Assembly (NCBI RefSeq): GCF_000813845.1
Contig: NZ_JWTB01000005.1
Span: forward strand, 1-64,000
Origin: Pseudarthrobacter phenanthrenivorans
Lineage (GTDB): Bacteria > Actinomycetota > Actinomycetes > Actinomycetales > Micrococcaceae
DNA: 64,000 nucleotides
Direction: 5' to 3'
The position numbers and the translations under genes were made by a program. Positions 26,037 to 35,480 of this stretch are shown one piece after another. Position 1 is the first letter of the stretch; each line of letters starts with the position of its first letter. The notes under the pieces are model-generated. The model saw nothing but the letters and a program-made list of their open reading frames with translations, did not search any database and was not told where the DNA came from.

Positions 26037-29000
26037 ATGCGGCCAACCTTCCCCGCAGGCCCGGCCACCCGTTCAGCCACCTACTGGCTGGGGTTCCTCG
26101 CCGCGCTCAAGGCCCTGTCCCTGGTCCTGATCGGCCAGGCCGTGGCCTCCGTCCTGGCCGGACTGGCGGCCGGCAACCCGGCCTGGGACGCGCAGCTGAC
26201 CGCCGGACTCGCCGGCGTCGTGCTCCGCTCCCTGACTGTCTGGGGCCAGGCCGTGGCCGCCCGCAGGGCAGCCCTGGGAGTCAAGGAGGAACTCCGGGCG
26301 GAACTGCTGGAAAGGGCACTGCGTACCGGCGTCCGGACTACCGGTCCCGGCGACGGTGGCCTGGCGGTCCTGGCAACCCGCGGCCTGGACGCGCTGGACA
26401 GCTACTACACCCAGTTCCTCCCGGCCCTGGTCAACTGTGCTGCCGTTCCGCTGCTGCTGGGTGCGCGGATCCTTTTCGCCGACTGGGTGAGTGCGGTGGT
26501 CATTGTGCTTACGGTGCCGCTGATCCCGGTGTTCATGGTGCTGATCGGCCGGCACACCGAGGACAGCGTCAGCCAGGCACAGGCTTCGCTGGCACGGCTG
26601 TCGGCGCATATGCTCGAGCTCGCCAAGGGCCTTCCCGTGCTGGTGGGGCTGGGCCGGGCAACTGCCCAGCGCAAGGCCCTTGAAGAGATCTCCGAGGAAT
26701 ACCGGTCACGCACCATGGGCACCCTGCGGACCGCCTTCCTGTCCGCGCTGGCCCTGGAACTCATCGCCACCATCTCCGTGGCCGTCGTGGCCGTCTTCAT
26801 CGGAGTCAGGTTGGTCCACGGGGACATGCCGCTGGAAGCAGGCCTGCTGGCGCTCCTCCTGGCGCCGGACTGCTACCTGCCGCTGCGCGAGCTGGGCACC
26901 GCGCACCACGCCAGCGACGACGGCAGGGTGGCCCTTGCAGCAACCACCGCCGTCACTAGTGCGCCGCACCCGGTGCCGCTGCCCGCAGCCAAGGCCGGAC
27001 GGCCTGGTGCTCCGCTTGAGGTCACGGCACTCACGGTGACCTATGCCGGGCGGTCCACTGCCGCGGTCGGACCCCTGACCTTCACCGCGCCGCAGGACAG
27101 GATTACTGCCCTGGACGGCCCCAGCGGCGCCGGCAAAAGCACGGTCCTCGGCGTCCTGGCCGGGACCATCGGCGCCGGCGGCGGGACCGGCATCACCGGA
27201 TCCATCCGCGGCCTGGACCGGCGCGGCGTGGCCTGGGTGCCGCAGCATCCCGTCATGGTGGCACCCACCGTCCTGGACGAGGTGCTGCTTTATCTCTCGC
27301 CGGACTCCAGCCACGGACCGGACCGGTTCGCCGCCGAAGAAGCCGCGCGCCGCTGCCTGGAGCGTGCCGGTGCCGGGCACCTGGCCGGGAAGCACCAGGC
27401 CGAGCTGAGCCCGGGCGAACTGCGTCGGGTGGCCTTGGCGCGGGGGCTGGCAAGGATCGACGCCGGGGCCACGCTCCTGCTGCTCGATGAACCCACCGCC
27501 CACCTGGACGAGGCCTCCGCCGCCGTCGTGGAGGATGCCATCCGGCGGCTGCGCGGCCGGGTGACCGTGATCCTGGTGGCCCACAACCAGCGGACCCGGG
27601 ACCTCGCGGACCAGCTGGTGCCGGTAGTGCCGGTGGTGGCGTCCGGCACAGTGGCGGCAGCGCAGCACGGCCGCAGCGTCGGCCTGCCCGTAGGTGCCGC
27701 ATCCTCCACGGATGGCGGCAGCGATGACCCGGGCGTGCCCGATCGCGCCGCCAGCACCGAAAGTGCCCCCGGCACTCCGCCCGCGGGCACCCGGTCCGGG
27801 ACCGGCACTGTCCGGCTCCTGGCCGCCCTCCTGGGTCCGGTCCGCAGCAAGTTCGCGGCGGCAGCGTTCGTCGGCACCCTGGCGGCCGTCTTCGCCGTCG
27901 CGCTGTCCGGTCTGTCCGGCTGGCTCATCATCCGGGCCAGTGAGCAGCCGCCCATTCTCTACCTCCTGACCGCCATCGTCGGCGTCCGGTTCTTCGGCAT
28001 CGGCCGGGCCGTGTTCCGGTACTGGGAGCGGCTGCTGCTGCACGACGCCGTCTTCGCCGCGTTGACCCGCCTGCGCGGCCGGCTCTGGGAGACCCTGAGC
28101 CGCCGGGCGCTGTCGTTACGCCGGCTCCTGCAGGGCGGCAACGTCCTGGGCACCGTGATCGACGACGTCGACACGGTCCGTGACCTGCTGCCCCGCGTGG
28201 TCCTGCCGCCCGTCACGGCGCTCGCAGTGTCCGTCCTTGCCGTGGCCGCAACGGCCGTCCTGGTGCCTGCCGCCGTTCCCGCTGTTTTGGCCGCCGTCGC
28301 GTGTGGCCTGCTGCTGGCGCCAGCCGCCGCGCTGTGGGGCGACCGCAAGTCCGCCAGCGTGGAGCAGTCCCTGCGGTCCGGCGTCCTGCGCCGAGTCGCT
28401 GCGGCACTGGACGCACGCGCCGAACTGCACGCCAACGGGGTGGCACCCCTGGTGCTCGAAGCGCTGCTGGCGGAGGACCGCGGCGCCACCCGCGCCTCCC
28501 AGCGCTCTGCGTGGGCCGAGGGGCTGGGTCATGCCGTTGCCACCGCCGGCTGCGGCACCGCAGCCCTGGCCGCCGCTTGGCTGGCCGGTCCCGGGGTCCT
28601 GGGTGACCGGGTGGCGCCGGCCACTGCGGCGGTGGTGGTCCTCCTCCTGCTTGCGCTGGTGGAGCCCTTCGCGGCCATGACGACGGCGGTGCGCCAGTTC
28701 CCTGCACTCCGCGCCGTGATGCGCAAAGTGGGGGAGTCCGGTGCCCTTGACGGCGCTGCGTCCAGCGGGGCCGACGGGCCCGGCGGCCTGCAGCCTGTTC
28801 CGGGCCGTGACGGCGGCGTCCCCGGTGTTGAGCTGGTGGACCTGGCTGCGGCGTGGCCCGGGGGCGGTCCGGTCTTCACCGGCCTGGAGGCCGTGTCGGA
28901 GCCCGGACGCTGGCTGGCGGTCACCGGTCCATCGGGGTCCGGCAAATCCACGCTGCTCTCCGTGCTCCTGGGCTTCCTGCCGCCGGCCGCGGGCCGTGCC

Positions 29001-29567
29001 ATGGTCACCGGCCGGGCTGCATGGTGCCCGCAGGAGGCGCACCTGTTCGATTCCACGATCCGCGGAAACCTGCTGCTGGGCCGCCCGTCCCAAGTAAATG
29101 CGGGCCAGGCCAATGGGGTCCAGGCCACCGCCGGCCAAGCCAACGCGGGCCAAGCCGGGACGTCCCAGGCCGGGACGTCCGCGGATGGTGACTCAGTGAC
29201 CGGTGACAGCGAGCTCAAAGCCGTGCTGGCCGCCGTCGGGCTTAATCACCTGGTGGGCCGGTTGCCGGCGGGGCTGGACACCCGGATCGGCCCGGGCGGT
29301 GCTTTCCTCAGCGGCGGCGAGCGCCAGCGCCTGGCCGTGGCGCGGACCCTGCTGACCGGCGCCGAGGTGATTCTCCTGGATGAGCCCACGGCACACCTGG
29401 ACGCGGAGGCCGCCGCCCTCATGCTGGCGGACCTGCGGGCGGGGCTGCGGGACCGCACCGTGGTCCTGGTGACCCACAACCCGGCGGACATCCACCCAGG
29501 CGACGCCCGGCTGGACCTTGGAATTTCCTCGGGCCGGCCGCGGGGACCGCTGGCACGTTCCCGGTAA
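26037..29567 (+). CDS. cydDC: Fused CydD-CydC heterodimeric ABC exporter for cytochrome bd assembly
   Basis: This 1176-residue protein fuses two ABC half-transporters that export thiols or haem-related cargo needed to assemble cytochrome bd. The CydD half has Walker A GPSGAGKST (~361), signature LSPGELRR (~457) and Walker B LLLLDEPTAHLDE (~480). The CydC half has Walker A GPSGSGKST (~965), signature LSGGERQR (~1092) and Walker B VILLDEPTAHLD (~1111). The first signature is LSPGE rather than LSGGE. A repetitive Gly-Gln-Ala insert lies at ~1019-1052 of the CydC ATPase. It starts one base after the cydB stop. Fusion is common in Arthrobacter and Streptomyces. Confidence 0.93.
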   Translation: MRPTFPAGPATRSATYWLGFLAALKALSLVLIGQAVASVLAGLAAGNPAWDAQLTAGLAGVVLRSLTVWGQAVAARRAALGVKEELRAELLERALRTGVRTTGPGDGGLAVLATRGLDALDSYYTQFLPALVNCAAVPLLLGARILFADWVSAVVIVLTVPLIPVFMVLIGRHTEDSVSQAQASLARLSAHMLELAKGLPVLVGLGRATAQRKALEEISEEYRSRTMGTLRTAFLSALALELIATISVAVVAVFIGVRLVHGDMPLEAGLLALLLAPDCYLPLRELGTAHHASDDGRVALAATTAVTSAPHPVPLPAAKAGRPGAPLEVTALTVTYAGRSTAAVGPLTFTAPQDRITALDGPSGAGKSTVLGVLAGTIGAGGGTGITGSIRGLDRRGVAWVPQHPVMVAPTVLDEVLLYLSPDSSHGPDRFAAEEAARRCLERAGAGHLAGKHQAELSPGELRRVALARGLARIDAGATLLLLDEPTAHLDEASAAVVEDAIRRLRGRVTVILVAHNQRTRDLADQLVPVVPVVASGTVAAAQHGRSVGLPVGAASSTDGGSDDPGVPDRAASTESAPGTPPAGTRSGTGTVRLLAALLGPVRSKFAAAAFVGTLAAVFAVALSGLSGWLIIRASEQPPILYLLTAIVGVRFFGIGRAVFRYWERLLLHDAVFAALTRLRGRLWETLSRRALSLRRLLQGGNVLGTVIDDVDTVRDLLPRVVLPPVTALAVSVLAVAATAVLVPAAVPAVLAAVACGLLLAPAAALWGDRKSASVEQSLRSGVLRRVAAALDARAELHANGVAPLVLEALLAEDRGATRASQRSAWAEGLGHAVATAGCGTAALAAAWLAGPGVLGDRVAPATAAVVVLLLLALVEPFAAMTTAVRQFPALRAVMRKVGESGALDGAASSGADGPGGLQPVPGRDGGVPGVELVDLAAAWPGGGPVFTGLEAVSEPGRWLAVTGPSGSGKSTLLSVLLGFLPPAAGRAMVTGRAAWCPQEAHLFDSTIRGNLLLGRPSQVNAGQANGVQATAGQANAGQAGTSQAGTSADGDSVTGDSELKAVLAAVGLNHLVGRLPAGLDTRIGPGGAFLSGGERQRLAVARTLLTGAEVILLDEPTAHLDAEAAALMLADLRAGLRDRTVVLVTHNPADIHPGDARLDLGISSGRPRGPLARSR
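29097..29190 (+). repeat. Degenerate in-frame repeat in the cydC half
   Basis: About five imperfect units encoding G-Q-A-N/T/G-type residues (NAGQANGVQATAGQANAGQA, then GTSQAGTS) insert between the Q-loop and the signature motif of the second ATPase domain. At the DNA level GGCCAGGCC/GGCCAAGCC and GGGACGTCC are repeated. Confidence 0.65.
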
Positions 29568-29638
29568 AAGCTTGCTACCCGGGTGACGCTGCCCCTTCCC
29601 GCTGACGGCTTGCCTGCCGGCCCCGCGGGTCAGCAGCG

Positions 29639-30157
29639 CTAGCCGTTGACGTCGTGCAGGTGGTGGACCACGTCGTGGAGGAAGTACTGGGCGAGCGTCA
29701 GGACGGTGAACTCCGAGCCGTTGCTGCGCAGGCCGCGGCGTTCCCAGTCCTCCTCACGCACCCGGGCAAATGAGTCGGCGGCCTGGTGCCCTTCCGCTGC
29801 CAGTTCCGCGCCCACCACGGCGGGGTCGGCGTTGCCGTAGTCCTTCTCCTCCGCGGTGGCGTCCTGGTCCCAGTTGTCGAACCGCGCGTCGTCCGATTCC
29901 AGCATCAGGTTCAGCCGCTGGTCGAAGAGGGCGAAGACGTCCCGCACGTGGCAGGCGTACTCCAGCGCCGACCACGTGTGGTCGTTGGGGCGCTGTGCCA
30001 CACCCGGCCGGCGCAGGACGGCCCGCCACCGGGGGAGCATGCTCTCGATGCTTCCCGGAACCGTCGCCGGAGTGACGGTGGAGGCGTCGAAGGAGCATTC
30101 CGGGCAGGGGCGGGACAGGACCCAGGTCCAGTCCTTCTCATCAGGCACGATAGGCAT
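29639..30157 (-). CDS. DinB-like four-helix-bundle protein
   Basis: This 172-residue soluble protein shows the DinB/maleylpyruvate-isomerase layout: WSALEYACHVRDV with an early histidine and a C-terminal HDVVHHL. The three histidines are placed to bind a metal. Members often act as thiol (mycothiol or bacillithiol) S-transferases, but the substrate here is unknown. The start is ATG at 30157. It follows parC by nine bases on the same strand. A TAGACT -10 box six bases before its ATG overlaps the parC stop, so it may be both cotranscribed and separately initiated. Confidence 0.83.
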   Translation of the reverse strand: MPIVPDEKDWTWVLSRPCPECSFDASTVTPATVPGSIESMLPRWRAVLRRPGVAQRPNDHTWSALEYACHVRDVFALFDQRLNLMLESDDARFDNWDQDATAEEKDYGNADPAVVGAELAAEGHQAADSFARVREEDWERRGLRSNGSEFTVLTLAQYFLHDVVHHLHDVNG

Positions 30158-30163
30158 GGGAGC

Positions 30164-30169
30164 AGTCTA
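30164..30169 (-). promoter_or_regulatory. -10 box TAGACT for leaderless dinB-like gene, overlapping the parC stop
   Basis: On the minus strand TAGACT is followed by six bases and ATG; its first three bases are the TAG stop codon of parC. Confidence 0.45.
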
Positions 30170-32677
30170 GTTCTCCGGCCCGTCCGTCCACGCCATGGCC
30201 GGACCCACCGCTTCCACCGCCTGCGAGAGCGGGACGCCGGAGCCGTCGCGGCGGCCGTGCTCCTGCGGCAGTGACCGTGCCACCCCGGCAGCCGAGGATG
30301 CCTTGGCCGGGCCATGCCCCGCCCACGCAAGCAGCAGCGTGTCCTCGCCCTTCAGGAACCGGTGCGACCGGACCCCTGCCGTGGCGCGGCCCTTGGCCGG
30401 GTATTCGGAGAAGGCCGTCACCTTGGCGGTGCCCGGAGCGGTGCCGGGGAGGGCGCCGTTGGTGCCGGCAATGGTGACCACGACGGCGGACTCGTCCTTG
30501 GGCTGGACTGCACCGAAGAAAATCACCTGGTCACCGGCGGCGAGTTTGATGCCCGCCATCCCGCCGGCCGTGCGTCCCTGGGGGCGCACCGCGGAGGCGG
30601 GGAACTTCAGCAGCTGCGCTTCGCGGGTGACAAACACCAGTTCGGCGTCGTCCTCACCCGCGGGGGCCACACCCACCACGGTGTCCTTGTCCTTGAGGGT
30701 GATGACTTCCCAGTCTTCCCGGTTCAGGGGGTAGTCAGGCTGGACGCGCTTCACCACGCCCTGGGCCGTGCCGATGGCCAGGACCTCGTCCAGCCGCACG
30801 AAGGCCACCAGGGATTCGCCCTTGACCAGCGTTAGGAATTCCTTCGCCGGAACACCGCCGGCCAGGTTAGGCAGGCCGGTCACAGGCGGCAGTACGGGCA
30901 TGTCCATGACCTGCAGGCGGAGCATGCGTCCCAGTGAGGTGATGGCAGCGATCTCGCCCCGGGCCGAGGTCTTCACCACGGAGGTGTAGACGTCGTGCTT
31001 GCTGCGGGGTCCCGCCTCGGCCAGCGGCTCCTGGTTGCTGGTGCGCGCCACTTGTCCGGATGCGGTGAGGATGGCCCAGCAGGGGTCGTCGGCGATTTCC
31101 AGGGCCAGCGGCGCGGCTTTAGTCTTCCGGCCGTTCGCTCCTGCAAGCTCCGCGGCAACGGTGGGGGAGACGGCCTCGGATTCCAGCAGTACCGTGCGGC
31201 GCGGGGTGCCGTGTTCTTCGGCGATGGCGCCCAGTTCGTCGGAGACCACCGTGCGGAGCAGTTCCTCGGAGTCCAGGATGGCCTGCAGTTCGGCGATCTC
31301 GCGGCGGAGCTCGTCCTGCTCCTTCTCGAGTTCGATCCGGGAGTACTTGGTGAGCTGGCGGAGCCGCAGTTCCAGGATGTAGTTGGCCTGGATCTCGGTG
31401 AGGTCGTAGATGGACATCAACCGCTCGCGGGCGGCGGCGGCCTCGTCCGATGACCGGATGATCTGGATGACCTCGTCGATGTCCACGATGGCGATAAGGA
31501 GGCCCTCCACCAGGTGCAGGCGGTCCTTCTTCTTGCCCAGGCGGAAGACGGTGCGGCGCCGGACCACGTTGATCCGGTGGTTGACGTACACGGACAGGAG
31601 GTCCACCAGGCCCAGCGTCTGCGGCTGGCCGTCCACCAGGGTGACGTTGTTGATGCCGAAGGAGTCCTCCATCGGCGTATAGCGGTAGAGCTGCTGCAGC
31701 ACCGCGGTGGGGTTGAAGCCGTTTTTGAGCTCGATGACCAGCCGCAGCCCGTGCTTCCGGTCGGTCAGGTCCACGATGTCGCTGATGCCGGTCAGCTTCT
31801 TGGCGTTGACGGCATCCTTGATCTTTTCGATCACCTTTTCCGGGCCCACCATGTACGGCAGTTCCGTGACTACCAGCCCGGTGCGGCGCGCGGTGAGCTG
31901 TTCGATCTCCACCTTGGCCCTGGTCTTGAACGAGCCGCGGCCGGTGGCGTAGGCGTCGCGGATACCGTCCAGGCCCACGATCCGGCCGCCGCTGGGCAGG
32001 TCCGGGCCCGGAACGAACCGCATAAGGTCATCCAGGGTGGCGTCCGGGTTGGCGATCAGGTGCCGGGCGGCGGAAATGACCTCCACCAGATTGTGCGGGG
32101 CCATGTTGGTGGCCATGCCGACGGCGATGCCCGTGGCGCCGTTGACCAGCAGGTTGGGGAAAGCGGCGGGAAGGACGTCCGGCTGGGTCAGCTGGTTGTC
32201 GTAGTTGGGGACGAAATCCACCACGTCTTCGTCGAGGTGGTTGGTGAGCGTGAGGGCGGCCGCCGCCAGCCGGGCCTCGGTGTACCGCGGTGCTGCCGGG
32301 CCGTCGTCGAGCGATCCGAAGTTGCCGTGCCCGTCGATCAGGGGCAGCCGCAGCGAGAAGTCCTGCGCCATGCGGACCATGGCGTCGTAGATGGCGGCGT
32401 CACCGTGCGGGTGCAGCTTGCCCATGACTTCGCCCACCACGCGAGCACTCTTGACGTGGCCCCGGTCAGGGCGCAGGCCCATGTCGCTCATCATGTACAG
32501 GATGCGGCGTTGTACCGGCTTCAGGCCGTCCCGGGCGTCAGGCAGGGCGCGGGAGTAGATCACCGAGTAGGCGTACTCCAGGAACGAACCCTGCATCTCG
32601 GACGTGACGTCGATATCGACGATGTTCTCCGTGTAGCTGTCGTCCGCGATGGGCGTTGAATTCTGGCGGCGGGCCAT
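30167..32677 (-). CDS. parC: DNA topoisomerase IV subunit A (ParC, GyrA-type)
   Basis: This 836-residue cleavage subunit pairs with the ParE at 19.6 kb. The catalytic tyrosine is in [10 protein letters not shown] (Tyr132) and the quinolone-interacting segment is [12 protein letters not shown] (Ala94, Asp98). The coiled-coil and C-terminal beta-pinwheel regions are present. The GyrA box (QRRGGKG) that gives gyrase its supercoiling activity is not seen, which supports ParC. The serine normally at the quinolone-contact position is alanine. The ATG at 32677 is 77 bp from the divergent GNAT fusion gene. Confidence 0.92.
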   Translation of the reverse strand: MARRQNSTPIADDSYTENIVDIDVTSEMQGSFLEYAYSVIYSRALPDARDGLKPVQRRILYMMSDMGLRPDRGHVKSARVVGEVMGKLHPHGDAAIYDAMVRMAQDFSLRLPLIDGHGNFGSLDDGPAAPRYTEARLAAAALTLTNHLDEDVVDFVPNYDNQLTQPDVLPAAFPNLLVNGATGIAVGMATNMAPHNLVEVISAARHLIANPDATLDDLMRFVPGPDLPSGGRIVGLDGIRDAYATGRGSFKTRAKVEIEQLTARRTGLVVTELPYMVGPEKVIEKIKDAVNAKKLTGISDIVDLTDRKHGLRLVIELKNGFNPTAVLQQLYRYTPMEDSFGINNVTLVDGQPQTLGLVDLLSVYVNHRINVVRRRTVFRLGKKKDRLHLVEGLLIAIVDIDEVIQIIRSSDEAAAARERLMSIYDLTEIQANYILELRLRQLTKYSRIELEKEQDELRREIAELQAILDSEELLRTVVSDELGAIAEEHGTPRRTVLLESEAVSPTVAAELAGANGRKTKAAPLALEIADDPCWAILTASGQVARTSNQEPLAEAGPRSKHDVYTSVVKTSARGEIAAITSLGRMLRLQVMDMPVLPPVTGLPNLAGGVPAKEFLTLVKGESLVAFVRLDEVLAIGTAQGVVKRVQPDYPLNREDWEVITLKDKDTVVGVAPAGEDDAELVFVTREAQLLKFPASAVRPQGRTAGGMAGIKLAAGDQVIFFGAVQPKDESAVVVTIAGTNGALPGTAPGTAKVTAFSEYPAKGRATAGVRSHRFLKGEDTLLLAWAGHGPAKASSAAGVARSLPQEHGRRDGSGVPLSQAVEAVGPAMAWTDGPEN

Positions 32678-32742
32678 GGGTCTTGGTAAATCCTTCTGGG
32701 GTTACTGCGCAGCCTTGCAGGCGTGCTGCGATAGTTTGTGGC

Positions 32743-32748
32743 TAGGCT
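32743..32748 (+). promoter_or_regulatory. -10 box TAGGCT for leaderless GNAT/ACS gene
   Basis: TAGGCT is followed by six bases and the ATG at 32755; no Shine-Dalgarno is present. Confidence 0.5.
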
Positions 32749-32754
32749 AAGCCT

Positions 32755-35439
32755 ATGGTGGATCAGCCCGGGGACGGCGAATATCCGGAACATTGGGAAG
32801 CCGATGTCGTCCTGCGCGACGGCGGAACGGCGCACCTGCGGCCCATCCACCCCTCGGACGCAGACGCCGTCCAGGCCTTCCACACCGGGCAGTCGCAGAA
32901 TTCAATCTACATGCGCTTCTTCGCCTTCAAGGCAAGGTTGTCCGCCAAGGAGCTGAAGCGCTTCACGGAAGTGGACTACAAGGACCGGGTGGCGTTCGTC
33001 ATCACCATCCACGACGAAATCATCGGCATCGGCCGCTACGACCGGCTGCCCGACCCCACCGAAGCCGAGGTCGCCTTCAACATCGCCGACGCCCATCAGG
33101 GCAGGGGCATCGGCTCCATCCTCCTGGAGCACCTGGCCGCCGCCGCCCACGAAAACGGGATCCGGAAGTTCACCGCGGAAGTCCTGCCGGAGAACCGCAA
33201 GATGCTGATGGTCTTCTCCGACGCCGGCTACGACGTCAAAAGGCATTTCGATGACGGCGTCGTGAGCCTCGAGTTCAACATCGACCCCACCGAAAAGTCG
33301 CGGGCCGTGATGGAATCCCGCGAGCACCGCGCCGAGGCGAGGAGCGTCCGGGAGCTGCTGGCGCCGTCGTCCGTTGCCGTCATCGGTGCCAGCCGCAAAT
33401 GGGGCACCGTGGGCTACCAGCTGCTGGAACACATCATCGAAGGCGGCTTCCACGGCACCGTCTACGCCATCAACCCCGAGGCGCTGGAGCTGGCGGGCAT
33501 GATGTCCTACGGCAAGCTCTCGGAGGTTCCCGAACCCGTGCAACTGGCCATCGTCGCCGTGCCGTACGAGGAAGTCCCCGGCGTGGTGGCGGACTGCGCG
33601 GCGGCCGGCGTCAAGGGCGTGGTCATCGCCTCCGCGGGCTTTGCGGACGACGGCGAACGCGGGCTTTTGCGGCAACGCGCCCTGGTGCGCCAGGCCAGGG
33701 CGAACGGGATGAGGGTGATTGGCCCGGCCTCGCTGGGTATTGCCAACACCCACCCGGATGTGTCCCTGAATGCTTCCATGGCGCCCGCCATGCCGCTGCG
33801 CGGCAGCCTGGGCCTGTTCAGCCAGTCCGCCGCGATCGGCGTCGCGCTGTACGCCGCGTCCAGCCGGCGACGGCTGGGACTGTCCAGCCTCCTTTCCGCC
33901 GGCAACCGCGCGGACGTCTCCGGCAACGACATGATGCAGTACTGGGAGGACGACGCCGACACCTCCGCGGTGGGCCTGTACCTGGAATCGATCGGCAACC
34001 CCCGCAAGTTCTCCCGAATCGCCCGGCGCCTGGCACGCACCAAGCCGGTCATCGTGGCCAAGTCGGACACCATGGGGCTGCGCCTTCCTCCCGGCCATGC
34101 CGTCCGGACCACGCAGGCGCCGGCCGGCGCGCTGGACGCCATGCTGCGCCAGTCGGGCGTCATCCGGGTGGAAACCATCGAACAGCTGGTGGACGTCGCG
34201 CAGGTGGTGTCAGGCCAGCCGCTTCCCGCCGGACCTGACGTTGCCGTCTTCAGCAACTCACAGGCGCTGGGCAACGTGGTGGCGGACAGCGCTGTCGCGC
34301 ACGGCCTGGGGGTGGCGCAGGTGGTCTCCGGACTCGACCTTGACTCCGGCCAGTCGGTGGCCTTGCCGGCGCTGCGGAAGGCCCTCCTGGACGCCCTCGC
34401 CTCGGACGACGTGCACGCCGCCGTCGCCGCACTTCTCCCTGCCCGCGGCCTCACCGCCGACGCCGTGGCGCAGGTCCTGGCGGAATGTTCCGCCAGCGCG
34501 GGGAAGCCGGTGGTTGCAGCGTTCACCGGCATCCTGGACCCGGCCATCCACGTGGAGGGACTGGTGGGCGCCGACGGGTGCACCGTCCCCTGCTTCTCCA
34601 ACCCCGGAGCCGCCGTCGCCGCGCTCGCGGCCGTAGTCCGCTACGCCGAGTGGGCCGCGCGCGACCAGGGACAGTTCGTGGAGCCGGCCGGGTGCGACCC
34701 CCGGCAGGCCGAGGCCGAACTCGACGCCCTGCTTCAAGACGTGAAGGGGGAGCAGCTCAAGCAGCTGGACCCCACGGCCACTGCCTCCCTGCTGGGGCAT
34801 TACGGCATTTCCGTCCTGCCCTCGGCGCCGTTCACCACCCCGGACGAGGCCGTGGCGGCAGCAGACTCGCTGGGCTGGCCCGTGGTGCTCAAGACCACCG
34901 ACCCGGCTCTGCGGCACCGGCTTGACCTGGGCGGCGTGCGCCTTGGCATTGAGGATGCGGAGTCGCTGCGGCTCAACATCGAGCAGATGCGGCGGGCGCT
35001 CGCAGCCTACGGCAGCCCCGCGCTTGAGGTGCAGGCGATGGCGCCGGTGGGGCAGGCCTGTACCTTCCGGGCCATCGAGGATCCGTTGCTGGGCCCCGTT
35101 ATTTCCTTCGGGCTGGCCGGGGATGCCGTCAACCTGCTGGACGACTGGGCACACCGGGTGCCGCCGCTCTCCGCGGCGGACGTGCACGACTTCATCCGGT
35201 CGCCCCGCGCCTCCCTCAAACTCTTCGGCTACCAGGGCCTGCCCGCCGTTGACGTGCAGGCGCTGGAGGATCTTGCCGGCCGGCTGGCGTGGATGAAGGA
35301 CAACCATCCCGAGATCGCGCTGGTGGAATTCAACCCTGTTCTGTGCGGCCCCGCAGGGGTGACCATCCTGGCCGCGGACGTGCGGATCGGCAATGCCGCG
35401 CAACGCACGGACAGCGCGCGCCGGGCCATGCTGGGCTGA
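32755..35439 (+). CDS. GNAT acetyltransferase / NDP-forming acyl-CoA synthetase fusion (Pat-like protein acetyltransferase)
   Basis: This 894-residue fusion starts with a GNAT domain (~20-175) whose acetyl-CoA motif is QGRGIGSILLE. A CoA-binding Rossmann domain follows (VAVIGASRKWGTVGYQ, ~200-320), then a succinyl-CoA-ligase-like domain (LFSQSAAIG, ~355-500) and a C-terminal ATP-grasp domain (~670-890). Homologues of this class (Pat/PatZ/PatA) acetylate lysines of acetyl-CoA synthetase and other enzymes; in enterobacterial Pat the GNAT is C-terminal, here it is N-terminal. The synthetase-like half is usually regulatory. No cyclic-nucleotide domain is visible. It is divergent from parC and leads into DUF5998. 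Confidence 0.88.
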   Translation: MVDQPGDGEYPEHWEADVVLRDGGTAHLRPIHPSDADAVQAFHTGQSQNSIYMRFFAFKARLSAKELKRFTEVDYKDRVAFVITIHDEIIGIGRYDRLPDPTEAEVAFNIADAHQGRGIGSILLEHLAAAAHENGIRKFTAEVLPENRKMLMVFSDAGYDVKRHFDDGVVSLEFNIDPTEKSRAVMESREHRAEARSVRELLAPSSVAVIGASRKWGTVGYQLLEHIIEGGFHGTVYAINPEALELAGMMSYGKLSEVPEPVQLAIVAVPYEEVPGVVADCAAAGVKGVVIASAGFADDGERGLLRQRALVRQARANGMRVIGPASLGIANTHPDVSLNASMAPAMPLRGSLGLFSQSAAIGVALYAASSRRRLGLSSLLSAGNRADVSGNDMMQYWEDDADTSAVGLYLESIGNPRKFSRIARRLARTKPVIVAKSDTMGLRLPPGHAVRTTQAPAGALDAMLRQSGVIRVETIEQLVDVAQVVSGQPLPAGPDVAVFSNSQALGNVVADSAVAHGLGVAQVVSGLDLDSGQSVALPALRKALLDALASDDVHAAVAALLPARGLTADAVAQVLAECSASAGKPVVAAFTGILDPAIHVEGLVGADGCTVPCFSNPGAAVAALAAVVRYAEWAARDQGQFVEPAGCDPRQAEAELDALLQDVKGEQLKQLDPTATASLLGHYGISVLPSAPFTTPDEAVAAADSLGWPVVLKTTDPALRHRLDLGGVRLGIEDAESLRLNIEQMRRALAAYGSPALEVQAMAPVGQACTFRAIEDPLLGPVISFGLAGDAVNLLDDWAHRVPPLSAADVHDFIRSPRASLKLFGYQGLPAVDVQALEDLAGRLAWMKDNHPEIALVEFNPVLCGPAGVTILAADVRIGNAAQRTDSARRAMLG

Positions 35440-35480
35440 CGCGGTTAGCAAGTGACCGGACGATCTGTGAAAATGGGGGC

